A DNA stretch of 64,000 nt from Rhizobium mongolense USDA 1844. GTDB lineage: Bacteria; Pseudomonadota; Alphaproteobacteria; Rhizobiales; Rhizobiaceae. The first letter of the stretch is position 1. Each line of letters opens with the position of its first letter. The DNA is taken from the NCBI RefSeq assembly GCF_000419765.1, contig NZ_ATTQ01000006.1, positions 62,001 through 126,000 of the forward strand. Direction: 5' to 3'. The notes beneath the pieces were generated by a model, which saw nothing but the letters and a program-made list of their open reading frames with translations, did no database searches and had not been told where the DNA came from. Positions 56,498 to 64,000 of the stretch are shown one piece after another. A program made the position numbers and the translations under genes.

Positions 56498-57415
56498 ATG
56501 GCCATAGCCACCACCACCAACAACATCGCCAGCATCGTCGAGCCGGCAGGCGCAAGGCCGCGTCGCATGTTCGCGCCCTCGACCATCATCCTCTACAGCA
56601 TCCTGACAGTCGCCGCGCTTTATTATCTTTTGCCGCTCTATGTGATGGTCGTGACCTCCCTCAAGGACATGACAGAAATCCGCATGGGGAACATCTTCGC
56701 TCCTCCGGTGCAGATCACCTTCGAGCCCTGGGTCAAGGCATGGAGCCAGGCCTGTACAGGCCTTGATTGCTCCGGCATCAGCGTCGGCTTCTGGAAGTCG
56801 GTCAAGATCACCATTCCGAGCGTCATTATTTCCGTGGCGATCGCCTCGGTGAATGGCTACGGCCTGTCCTACTGGCGCTTCAAGGGGTCGGAAGTCTTCT
56901 TTACGATCCTGCTTTTCGGCGCTTTCATCCCCTATCAGGTGATGCTCTATCCGCTCGTCATCATCATGCGCGAGCTCGGCATCTTCTCGACCATCTGGGC
57001 CGTCGTCCTGGTGCACACGATCTTCGGCATGCCGATCAACACGCTGCTCTTCCGAAATTATTTCGCATCTCTGCCTCCCGAACTCTTCAAGGCTGCGCGT
57101 GTGGATGGGGCAGGGTTCTGGCAGGTGTTCTTCCGCATCATGCTGCCAATGTCGCTGCCGATCTTCGTCGTGTCGATGATCATCCAGATCACCGGTATCT
57201 GGAACGACTTCCTGTTCGGCGTGATCTTTGCCGGCAACCAGAATTTCCCGATGACGGTGCAGCTCAACAACATCGTCAACGCCGTCCAGGGCGTGAAGGA
57301 ATATAACGTCAACATGGCCGCGACGCTGCTTACCGGCGCGGTGCCGCTTATCGTCTACTTCGTGTCCGGACGTCTCTTCGTCCGCGGTATCGCCGCTGGC
57401 GCAGTGAAAGGTTGA
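56498..57415 (+). CDS. Sugar ABC transporter permease, MalG-like
   Basis: A 305-residue inner-membrane permease with six helices and the coupling loop ELFKAARVDGAGFWQVFFRI followed by MLPMSLP. A Thr/Asn-rich start precedes the first helix (SILTVAALYYLLPLYVMVVT). GAGGGAG lies upstream of ATG 56498, 12 bases after the first permease. Third gene of the operon; two bases separate its stop from the ATPase start. Confidence 0.93.
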   Translation: MAIATTTNNIASIVEPAGARPRRMFAPSTIILYSILTVAALYYLLPLYVMVVTSLKDMTEIRMGNIFAPPVQITFEPWVKAWSQACTGLDCSGISVGFWKSVKITIPSVIISVAIASVNGYGLSYWRFKGSEVFFTILLFGAFIPYQVMLYPLVIIMRELGIFSTIWAVVLVHTIFGMPINTLLFRNYFASLPPELFKAARVDGAGFWQVFFRIMLPMSLPIFVVSMIIQITGIWNDFLFGVIFAGNQNFPMTVQLNNIVNAVQGVKEYNVNMAATLLTGAVPLIVYFVSGRLFVRGIAAGAVKG

Positions 57416-57417
57416 TC

Positions 57418-58503
57418 ATGAACACAAGCGTTTCCATCAAAGATCTGTCGCTGAATTTCGGCGCGGTCAGCGTCCTCAAGGACCTGAACCTCGACATTAA
57501 CGACGGCGAATTCCTGGTCCTGCTCGGCTCGTCCGGCTGCGGCAAGTCCACGCTGCTCAACTGCATCGCCGGGTTGCTTGATGCATCCGCGGGACAAATC
57601 TTCATCAAGGGCAAGAACGTCACCTGGGAAGAGCCCAAGGACCGCGGCATTGGCATGGTGTTCCAGTCCTATGCGCTCTATCCGCAGATGAGTGTCGAGA
57701 AGAACCTGTCCTTCGGACTTCGCGTTGCAAAGGTGCCGCAGCCCGAGATCGACAAACGCGTGGCGCGCGCCTCCGAAATCCTGCAGATCCAACCGCTTTT
57801 GAAGCGCAAGCCCGCCGAACTGTCTGGCGGCCAGCGCCAGCGCGTGGCGATCGGCCGCGCGCTCGTGCGCGATGTCGATGTGTTTCTATTCGACGAGCCG
57901 CTGTCCAACCTCGATGCCAAGCTGCGTTCTGAACTGCGCGTCGAGATCAAGCGCCTGCACCAGTCGCTGAAAAACACGATGATCTACGTCACCCACGACC
58001 AGATCGAGGCGCTGACGCTGGCAGACCGCATCGCGATCATGAAAAGCGGCATCATTCAGCAGCTCGACGATCCGACGACCATCTACAACAGGCCGCGCAA
58101 TCTTTTTGTCGCAGGCTTCATCGGCTCGCCGTCAATGAACTTCCTGCACGGCGAGTTGACCAAGAACAGCGACAAGACGGTGTTCAGATCAAACGGCGTC
58201 AGCTTCTCGCTCGACGGCTATGATGCGGCTCAACCGCTGCAATCGGGCCGCAAGGTGGTGCTCGGCGTGCGCCCGGAGCACATCAAGGTCGACGAAAATC
58301 TCGGCCCCGAAGTGCATGATGCCACCGTCGACATCGAGGAGCCGATGGGCGCCGACAACCTCCTCTGGCTGAAGCACGCCGGTCACACGATGTCGGTGCG
58401 CATCAACGGGGCGCGCCGCTTCAAGGTGGGAACACCGGTGAAGCTCAGCTTCGACATGTCGCTGGCATCGCTCTTCGATGCTGAGACGGAGGAGAGAATC
58501 TAG
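57418..58503 (+). CDS. Sugar ABC transporter ATPase, MalK/UgpC-like
   Basis: A 361-residue ATPase with a C-terminal TOBE-type regulatory domain. Walker A GSSGCGKST is at residues 37-45; the signature is LSGGQRQRVAIGRAL and Walker B VFLFDEPLSNLD. The TOBE part includes VVLGVRPEHIKVDENLGPEV. ATG 57418 follows AAAGGTTG. Fourth gene of the operon; the repeat element lies directly after its stop codon. Confidence 0.94.
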   Translation: MNTSVSIKDLSLNFGAVSVLKDLNLDINDGEFLVLLGSSGCGKSTLLNCIAGLLDASAGQIFIKGKNVTWEEPKDRGIGMVFQSYALYPQMSVEKNLSFGLRVAKVPQPEIDKRVARASEILQIQPLLKRKPAELSGGQRQRVAIGRALVRDVDVFLFDEPLSNLDAKLRSELRVEIKRLHQSLKNTMIYVTHDQIEALTLADRIAIMKSGIIQQLDDPTTIYNRPRNLFVAGFIGSPSMNFLHGELTKNSDKTVFRSNGVSFSLDGYDAAQPLQSGRKVVLGVRPEHIKVDENLGPEVHDATVDIEEPMGADNLLWLKHAGHTMSVRINGARRFKVGTPVKLSFDMSLASLFDAETEERI

Positions 58504-58540
58504 GAGGGGCGAGGGTGCGGTGGGCGAGGGTGGTAACCGG

Positions 58541-58670
58541 CCCCTCATTCGCCTGCCTGGCACTTTCTTCCCGCAGACGGGGAGAAGGAGATATGCCGCA
58601 GCGCCTTCCCCGATCGCAATACTGCGTTCGGCAAGTTCCCTCTCCCCGCAGGCGGGGAGAGGGCTAGGGT
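58541..58670. repeat. Rhizobial palindromic intergenic repeat
   Basis: Two inverted units: 58541-58590 (CCCCTCATTCGCCTGCCTGG ... CCCGCAGACGGGGAGAAGG) and about 58631-58670 (TTCCCTCTCCCCGCAGGCGG ... GAGAGGGCTAGGG). Such elements are known between genes in rhizobia (RIME-like). The same type occurs inside cobN. The whole gap 58504-58735 between the ATPase and glycosidase is otherwise empty. Confidence 0.75.
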
Positions 58671-58735
58671 GGGGGCAGTCACGTGCTCCTGGGCGAGCGA
58701 GGGCATCCCCTCGTTCCAATGTTCGAGATCAGATA

Positions 58736-61195
58736 ATGACCACGTCCAACACTTCGTCCATCGATCTTTCCGGTTCCTGGCAACTCGCCTCCGCTGAAGG
58801 CGAAGTCACCACATCGATCTCGCTTCCGGGCGACGTCCATACAGCGCTGCACGCGGCAGAGCTCATTCCGGATCCCTATTTCGGCCGCAACGAAGAGCAG
58901 GTGCAGTGGGTCGCGCATCGGGATTGGGTGCTTGAGCGACGCTTCCAGCTCGATGATGCCGAAGGCGACTGGTATCTCGATATCGATTACCTCGACACCG
59001 TTGCCTCGATCTTTATCAACGGCTTCGTCGTGCTCGCGGCCGACAATTGCTTTCGCCGCTACCGGCCGGATGTTTCGAGCATGTTGAAGGCAGGCGAAAA
59101 CACGATCCGAGTCGTGCTGCATTCGAGTATTGCCGCCGGCGCAGAACGGCAGGGCAGGCAGCCTTTCTACGTACCCTATCACCCGGGAAACTCGCCGATC
59201 GCCAACGGCAATATGCTACGCAAGCCGCAATGCCATTTCGGCTGGGACTGGAACATCGCGATCGCGCCGCTCGGGCTTTATGGCACGATCGCACTGAAGA
59301 AGCTCGAGACGGCGCGCATCGAGCACGTCACGACGCGCCAGACGCATAGCCTCGACGGCAGCGTCGAACTGCAGGTCACGGCAACGCTCTTCGCGAAGGA
59401 CCCGGGCATTGTGCCGGTGCATTTCGCGCTCGACGGCGAACGTGTCCGACTCGACGTCGGTGTCAATGCCGGCGAGACGGTGGTCAATCATATCTTCTAT
59501 GTCGAGAAACCGCGCCTCTGGTGGCCCTCCGGCAGCGGCGAGCAGGCGCTTTATGCGCTGACCGTCGATCTGCCGTCAGATGTGGTGACGAAGCAGATCG
59601 GCCTTCGCACCGTCGAACTCATCACTACGCCGGATGCGGCAGGCAGCCGCTTCGCTTTCAAGGTCAACGGCCGCGAGATCTTCTGCCGAGGTGCGAACTG
59701 GATTCCGGCGGATGCGCTGTTTTCTCTGTCGTCGGCGGAGAAGACGGAGAACCTGCTGCAGTCGGCAAAAGCTGCGAACATGAACATGATCCGCGTCTGG
59801 GGTGGCGGCTTTTACGAGCACGACTGGTTCTATGACCTGTGCGACCGGCTTGGCCTCATGGTCTGGCAGGATTTCATGTTTGCCTGCAACCTCTATCCCT
59901 CGACAGAAGACTTCCTCGACAACGTCACGCTCGAAGTCGACTATCAGGTCAAACGCCTCGCCTCACATCCCTCGATCGCGCTCTGGTGCGGCGATAACGA
60001 ACTCGTCGGTGCGCTTACCTGGTTCGACGAGCCGAAGAGGGACCGCGACCGCTATCTCGTCTCCTATGATCGGCTGAACCGCACGATCGAGCAGGCGATG
60101 AAGAAGGCGGCGCCAGGTGCGATCTGGTGGCCGTCGAGCCCGGCCTCCGGCTATCTGGATTTCGGCGACGCCTGGCACGCCGATGGCTCCGGCGACATGC
60201 ACTACTGGTCGGTCTGGCACGAAAACAAGTCGTTCGACAATTACCGCTCGGTGCGGCCGCGTTTCTGCTCCGAGTTCGGTTTCCAGTCCTATACCTCGCT
60301 GCCGGTCATCAAGACTTATGCCGACAAGACGGACATGAACGTCGCGTCGCCGGTGATGGAGTTGCATCAGAAGAATGCCGGCGGCAATGAGCGGATCGCC
60401 GGCACGATGTTCCGCTACTTCCGCTTCCCCAAGGACTTTCCGAACTTCGTCTATCTCAGCCAGATCCAGCAGGGGCTGGCAATTAAGACGGCGGTGGAAT
60501 ATTGGCGGTCGCTCAAACCCCATTGCATGGGCACGATCTACTGGCAGCTCAACGACACCTGGCCGGTCGCGTCCTGGTCGAGCCTCGACTACGGCGGGCG
60601 CTGGAAGGCGATGCACTATCTCGTCAAGCGATTCTTCCAGCCGGTCGCCGTGGCCGCCATTCCATCGGAGGACGGCAAAACGATCCGATTCTCGCTGGTC
60701 AACGACACGCTTTCGGAGGTCAGCGCCGATCTATCGATTTCCATTCTGACGTTGAAGGGCGAGCGTAGGCACCTGAGGGATATCCAAGCCGTCTGCACGC
60801 CGGATGCTGCCGTGACGGCAACGGCGATCAATGTCTCGGATATCCCCGAGAGCACGCTGCTTGGCTGGCGCTTCACGGCGTCGAACGGCATGGGCGGTGA
60901 GGGGCACTACGTCCACGGCACCTACAAGGCACTCGAATTGGAGCCTGCCGGTCTCCAGGTGACCCGAGAATATGTCGAGGAAGACGGCTCGGTCTGCCTC
61001 AATGTCACCGCCAAGGGACTGGCACTGTTCGTGATGATCGAGACCGAGACCGACGGCAAATATTCCGACAATGCCTTCGATCTGGCAGCCGGCGAGACCC
61101 GCCGCATTCTTTTTACCCCGGCAAAGCCGCTCCAAGACGGCGAGCTTCCGGACTTCCGTTTCTACGACCTGCATTCCTGCCAGTCGGCAGATTGA
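58736..61195 (+). CDS. GH2-family beta-mannosidase-like glycoside hydrolase
   Basis: An 819-residue enzyme with no signal peptide, so cytoplasmic. Order of parts: sugar-binding jelly roll (IDLSGSWQLASAEGEVTTSI), immunoglobulin-like domain, TIM barrel and C-terminal beta domains. The acid/base Glu422 lies in LWCGDNELVG and the nucleophile Glu513 in RFCSEFGFQSY. CRGANWIPADALFS is also typical of beta-mannosidases. ATG 58736 is chosen because an earlier in-frame start reads through the repeat. It probably cleaves the imported sugar. Confidence 0.9.
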   Translation: MTTSNTSSIDLSGSWQLASAEGEVTTSISLPGDVHTALHAAELIPDPYFGRNEEQVQWVAHRDWVLERRFQLDDAEGDWYLDIDYLDTVASIFINGFVVLAADNCFRRYRPDVSSMLKAGENTIRVVLHSSIAAGAERQGRQPFYVPYHPGNSPIANGNMLRKPQCHFGWDWNIAIAPLGLYGTIALKKLETARIEHVTTRQTHSLDGSVELQVTATLFAKDPGIVPVHFALDGERVRLDVGVNAGETVVNHIFYVEKPRLWWPSGSGEQALYALTVDLPSDVVTKQIGLRTVELITTPDAAGSRFAFKVNGREIFCRGANWIPADALFSLSSAEKTENLLQSAKAANMNMIRVWGGGFYEHDWFYDLCDRLGLMVWQDFMFACNLYPSTEDFLDNVTLEVDYQVKRLASHPSIALWCGDNELVGALTWFDEPKRDRDRYLVSYDRLNRTIEQAMKKAAPGAIWWPSSPASGYLDFGDAWHADGSGDMHYWSVWHENKSFDNYRSVRPRFCSEFGFQSYTSLPVIKTYADKTDMNVASPVMELHQKNAGGNERIAGTMFRYFRFPKDFPNFVYLSQIQQGLAIKTAVEYWRSLKPHCMGTIYWQLNDTWPVASWSSLDYGGRWKAMHYLVKRFFQPVAVAAIPSEDGKTIRFSLVNDTLSEVSADLSISILTLKGERRHLRDIQAVCTPDAAVTATAINVSDIPESTLLGWRFTASNGMGGEGHYVHGTYKALELEPAGLQVTREYVEEDGSVCLNVTAKGLALFVMIETETDGKYSDNAFDLAAGETRRILFTPAKPLQDGELPDFRFYDLHSCQSAD

Positions 61196-61230
61196 TTTTG
61201 AGAAAGGGCACGAGGCCCAAGGAGAAAATG

Positions 61231-61992
61231 ATGACGAGACTGAGTTTCCAGCTCTATAGCGCCCGCAATTTCCAGCCTTATTCGGCAATCTTCGAAAAGC
61301 TCGGCAAGGCCGGTTATTCGGAGGTCGAAGGCTTCGGCGGCATCTATGCCGATCTCGACGACGCTGATTTGAAGGGCCTGCGCGCCGATCTCGACAAGAA
61401 TGGTCTTACGATGGCAACCGGCCATTTCAGCCCGGATTTCCTCGACGGCGAAGTCAAGAAATCGCTGAATATCGCAAAGACGCTCGGCATGGATTCGATC
61501 TACGCGCCGCATCTTGCCGCCGACCAACGTCCGGCTGACGGCGCCGGCTGGCTTGCGTTTGGCAAGCGCCTGCAGGAAATGGCCAAGCCCTATAAGGACG
61601 CCGGCTACGAATTCGGCTGGCACAATCACGACTTCGAATTCGTGAAGCTTGCCGACGGCTCGCTGCCGATCGAGCGCGTCTTCGAAGGCGCGCCCGACAT
61701 TTCGTGGGAAGCGGATATTGCCTGGGTCGTCCGCGGCGGGGCAGACCCGTTCGCCTGGATCGAGAAGCTCGGCTCGCGCATCACAGCCGTACACGTCAAG
61801 GACATCGCGCCGGTCGGCGAGAACAAGGACGAGGACGGCTGGGCCGATATCGGTCACGGTACACTTGCCTGGCCGAAGCTGATCGCCGCGCTCAATGGCA
61901 CCAGGGTGAAGCACTACGTCGTCGAGCACGACAATCCGAGCGACATCGATCGCTTGATCACCCGCTCGATCGCATCCTTCAAGACCTACTGA
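61231..61992 (+). CDS. Sugar phosphate isomerase/epimerase, xylose-isomerase-like barrel
   Basis: A 253-residue AP-endonuclease-2-like TIM-barrel protein that probably interconverts a sugar or keto-sugar. Metal-ligand motifs: GYSEVEGFGGIY, GYEFGWHNHDFEF, ISWEADIAWVVRGG, ITAVHVKDIAP and HYVVEHDNPSD. AAGGAG is best spaced for the second of two ATGs (61228 and 61231). It lies between the glycosidase and the dehydrogenase, fitting a shared catabolic pathway. Confidence 0.88.
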   Translation: MTRLSFQLYSARNFQPYSAIFEKLGKAGYSEVEGFGGIYADLDDADLKGLRADLDKNGLTMATGHFSPDFLDGEVKKSLNIAKTLGMDSIYAPHLAADQRPADGAGWLAFGKRLQEMAKPYKDAGYEFGWHNHDFEFVKLADGSLPIERVFEGAPDISWEADIAWVVRGGADPFAWIEKLGSRITAVHVKDIAPVGENKDEDGWADIGHGTLAWPKLIAALNGTRVKHYVVEHDNPSDIDRLITRSIASFKTY

Positions 61993-62001
61993 GGGCAAAC
62001 C

Positions 62002-63135
62002 ATGACCAAGGAACTTGGCGTCGGCATCATCGGATGCGGCAACATCTCCACCACTTACCTTTCGCTCGCGCCCCTCTTCAAGGGGTTGAAAATTCTGGCC
62101 TGCGCGGACATCAATGTGCAGGCGGCCGAACTTCGCGCCGAGGAATACGGCGTCACCGCTCAGACCATCGAGCAGCTTCTTGCCAATGACGAGATCGACG
62201 TCGTCGTGAACCTCACCATCCCCGATGCGCATTATCCGGTCTCGAAGGCGGCGCTTGAGGCCGGCAAGCACGTCTTTTCTGAAAAGCCGCTCGTGCTGAC
62301 GCTGGAACAGGGTGAGGATCTGCGCCGCATCGCCAAGGAGAAGAAGCTCTCAGTCGGCTGCGCGCCAGACACCTTCCTCGGCGGTGCGCACCAGCTTGCG
62401 CGCAAATATGTCGACGAGGGCGGCATCGGGCGCATCACCTCCGGGGCCTGCTATGTCATGGGGCCGGGCATGGAGATGTGGCATCCGAACCCGGACTTCT
62501 TCTTCCTGCCGGGCGGTGGTCCCATCCTCGACATGGGTCCGTATTACATCGCCAACCTCATCAATTTCATCGGCCCGGTGAAGCGCGTCGGCGCGATCAC
62601 CTCGATGGCGTCGGAGACACGCACAATCACCAGCCAGCCACGCCACGGTGAGACGATTCCGGTCAGGACGCCGACGACGGTCCAGGCACTGCTGGAATTC
62701 GTCAGTGGTGCGACGGTGACGCTGACGGCGAGCTGGGATGTCTGGTCGCATCGCCATGCCAACATGGAGCTCTACGGCACCGATGGCACCCTTTTTGTTC
62801 CGGACCCAAACTTCTTCGGCGGCGTCGTCGAGGCCAGCGGCCGCGACAAGGACATCAAGCCGCTTGAAGCCTGGGAGCATCCCTTCGGCAGGTTCAACCA
62901 GGAAAGCCCGCAAGGTCCGCGCGCCAACTACCGCACGGCAGGTCTTGCTGACATGGTCGCGGCGCTGATCGACGGCCGCGATGCCCGCTGCTCGCTGGAG
63001 CGCACGCTGCATGGCGTCGACGTCATGACCTCGATCCTGAAATCGGGGGAGGAGGGCAGGTTCGTGGAGCTCACGACGACCTGCACGCAGCCCGCCGCGC
63101 TTGGCATCGAAGAGGCTCAGGCGCTCTTGAAGTAG
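62002..63135 (+). CDS. Gfo/Idh/MocA-family oxidoreductase
   Basis: A 377-residue NAD(P)-dependent sugar dehydrogenase. The Rossmann start is LGVGIIGCGNISTTYLSLAP, and the catalytic-type block is KHVFSEKPLVLTLEQGEDLR (Glu-Lys-Pro). The C-terminal substrate domain includes GGGPILDMGPYYIANLINFI. GAGGGC precedes ATG 62002, 9 bases after the isomerase. A terminator follows, so it may end this transcript. Likely oxidises the sugar made by upstream enzymes. Confidence 0.92.
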   Translation: MTKELGVGIIGCGNISTTYLSLAPLFKGLKILACADINVQAAELRAEEYGVTAQTIEQLLANDEIDVVVNLTIPDAHYPVSKAALEAGKHVFSEKPLVLTLEQGEDLRRIAKEKKLSVGCAPDTFLGGAHQLARKYVDEGGIGRITSGACYVMGPGMEMWHPNPDFFFLPGGGPILDMGPYYIANLINFIGPVKRVGAITSMASETRTITSQPRHGETIPVRTPTTVQALLEFVSGATVTLTASWDVWSHRHANMELYGTDGTLFVPDPNFFGGVVEASGRDKDIKPLEAWEHPFGRFNQESPQGPRANYRTAGLADMVAALIDGRDARCSLERTLHGVDVMTSILKSGEEGRFVELTTTCTQPAALGIEEAQALLK

Positions 63136-63155
63136 GCCTCCAAAGGGCTATTTTC

Positions 63156-63188
63156 CGCGCGGGCTTTTCCGGCCCGCGCGCACTTTTT
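63156..63188 (+). terminator. Strong terminator before the aldo/keto reductase
   Basis: A perfect 9-bp stem CGCGCGGGC/GCCCGCGCG with a 7-base loop, followed by CACTTTTT. It begins 20 bases after the dehydrogenase stop and ends 16 before the next start, so expression of the reductase may depend on readthrough or a promoter of its own. Confidence 0.85.
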
Positions 63189-63204
63189 CCAAAGGATCAG
63201 GACC

Positions 63205-64000
63205 ATGAGCTGGCAACCGGCTTCCGACCGCTATTCGAAGATGAAGTATAACCGCACGGGCCGCTCCGGCCTGAAGCTTCCTGCCGTTTCCCTCGGTCTC
63301 TGGCACAATTTCGGCGGCGACACGCCGCATGAACGCAAGATCGACATGTGCCGCACTGCCTTCGATCTCGGCATCACCCATTTCGACCTTGCCAACAATT
63401 ACGGCCCGCCTCCAGGTTCGGCCGAAACCGCCTTCGGCGAAATCCTTCGTACCGAATTCGCGGGCCTGCGCGATGAACTCATCATCTCGTCGAAGGCCGG
63501 CTACGAAATGTGGCCGGGCCCCTATGGCGAGTGGGGCAGCCGCAAATATCTGATCGCTTCCTGCGACCAGAGCCTGAAGCGCATAGGCCTCGACTACGTC
63601 GATATCTTCTATTCGCACCGTTTCGATCCGGATACGCCTCTCGAAGAGACCTGCGGCGCGCTCGACTACATCGTCCGCTCCGGCCGCGCGCTCTATGTCG
63701 GCATTTCCTCTTATAATTCGCAGCGCACGCGGGAAGCAGCCGCGATCCTCAAGGATCTCGGCACGCCATGCCTCATCCACCAGCCGAGCTATTCCATGCT
63801 CAACCGCTGGGTTGAGGACGACAAGCTGCTCGATACGCTGGACGAGGTCGGCATGGGCTCGATTGTCTTTTCACCGCTGGCGCAGGGCATGCTCACGACC
63901 AAATATCTCGCCGGCATACCGGAAGACAGCCGTGCGGCTCAGAACCACTTCCTGAAGCGTGATTTCATCCGCCCGTCGATCATCGACAACATCCGCAAAC
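63205..64000 (+). CDS. Aldo/keto reductase, cut by the window edge
   Basis: The first 265 residues of a reductase close to YghZ (L-glyceraldehyde-3-phosphate reductase); the frame is still open at 64000. Active-site features: HFDLANNYGPPPGSAE (catalytic Tyr) and LIISSKAGYEMWPGPYG (Lys), then YVDIFYSHRFDP and HQPSYSMLNRW. AAAGGA lies before ATG 63205. It follows the terminator at the end of the sugar locus and may use sugar-derived aldehydes. Confidence 0.92.
   Translation, partial: MSWQPASDRYSKMKYNRTGRSGLKLPAVSLGLWHNFGGDTPHERKIDMCRTAFDLGITHFDLANNYGPPPGSAETAFGEILRTEFAGLRDELIISSKAGYEMWPGPYGEWGSRKYLIASCDQSLKRIGLDYVDIFYSHRFDPDTPLEETCGALDYIVRSGRALYVGISSYNSQRTREAAAILKDLGTPCLIHQPSYSMLNRWVEDDKLLDTLDEVGMGSIVFSPLAQGMLTTKYLAGIPEDSRAAQNHFLKRDFIRPSIIDNIRK

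Noticed and set aside
58478..58735. 86-residue N-terminal extension of the GH2 enzyme
   Set aside because: It translates the palindromic repeat and is Arg/Gly-rich without domain character; the GH2 family starts at the ATG at 58736.
1..64000. CRISPR array, rRNA or tRNA genes
   Set aside because: No regularly spaced repeats, conserved rRNA segments or cloverleaf-like sequences were recognised by eye.

Overview
The window looks like chromosomal DNA of a Rhizobiaceae alphaproteobacterium (Rhizobium, Agrobacterium or Ensifer relatives). The base composition is GC-rich. The acpXL-fabZ-fabF2-fabF1-adh-lpxXL cluster makes the very-long-chain hydroxy fatty acid of rhizobial lipid A. The cobalamin genes follow the aerobic late-cobalt route (cobN, cobW, cobO, cobE). 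Rhizobial palindromic repeats sit between, and once inside, genes. The genus cannot be fixed from the sequence alone.

Layout. About 1-7200 is sparsely coded and partly decayed: a gene fragment cut by the left edge, a frameshifted P-loop ATPase relic, an intact Tat-exported zinc deacylase, a frameshifted AbgT-type transporter and an AraC-type regulator. At 7251-19042 lies a phosphorus locus of two divergent units: phnCDE1E2 on the minus strand and pstSCAB-phoU-phoB on the plus strand, with two Pho-box-like sites between them. A second PhoB-like gene follows phoB but has lost the phosphorylated aspartate. Behind it come a structured intergenic stretch, a 30-residue membrane peptide and a small KTSC-like protein.

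19650-25905 is a mixed housekeeping stretch: a PEBP-family protein, AraC and LysR regulators, a universal stress protein, an entericidin lipoprotein and a betaine-type binding protein. 26507-43466 holds cobalamin genes: cobQ behind an unusual structured leader, then, after a ClC-type channel gene, an unusually long cobalamin riboswitch followed by cobP-cobW-cobN-cobO and, further on, cobE and cobA-cobB-cobC-cobD. A TauE-type exporter and a nucleoside hydrolase interrupt the series. cobN carries an in-frame palindromic repeat of the same family as the intergenic repeat at 58541-58670.

43658-49054 is the very-long-chain fatty acid/lipid A cluster. 49244-52337 has a PAS protein, two small minus-strand genes and gnd with a clear terminator. 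52764-64000 is a sugar-use locus: a LacI regulator divergent from a CUT1 ABC transporter, a cytoplasmic GH2 beta-mannosidase-like enzyme, a sugar isomerase/epimerase, a Gfo/Idh/MocA dehydrogenase and an aldo/keto reductase cut by the right edge. The simplest reading is import and intracellular breakdown of beta-mannosides.

No tRNA, rRNA, CRISPR array or intact insertion sequence was recognised. The observations most worth following are the PhoB paralogue with its downstream small genes and structured region, the repeat inside cobN, the ketosynthase-like FabF2 that has lost its active-site cysteine, the long riboswitch, and the cobQ leader.
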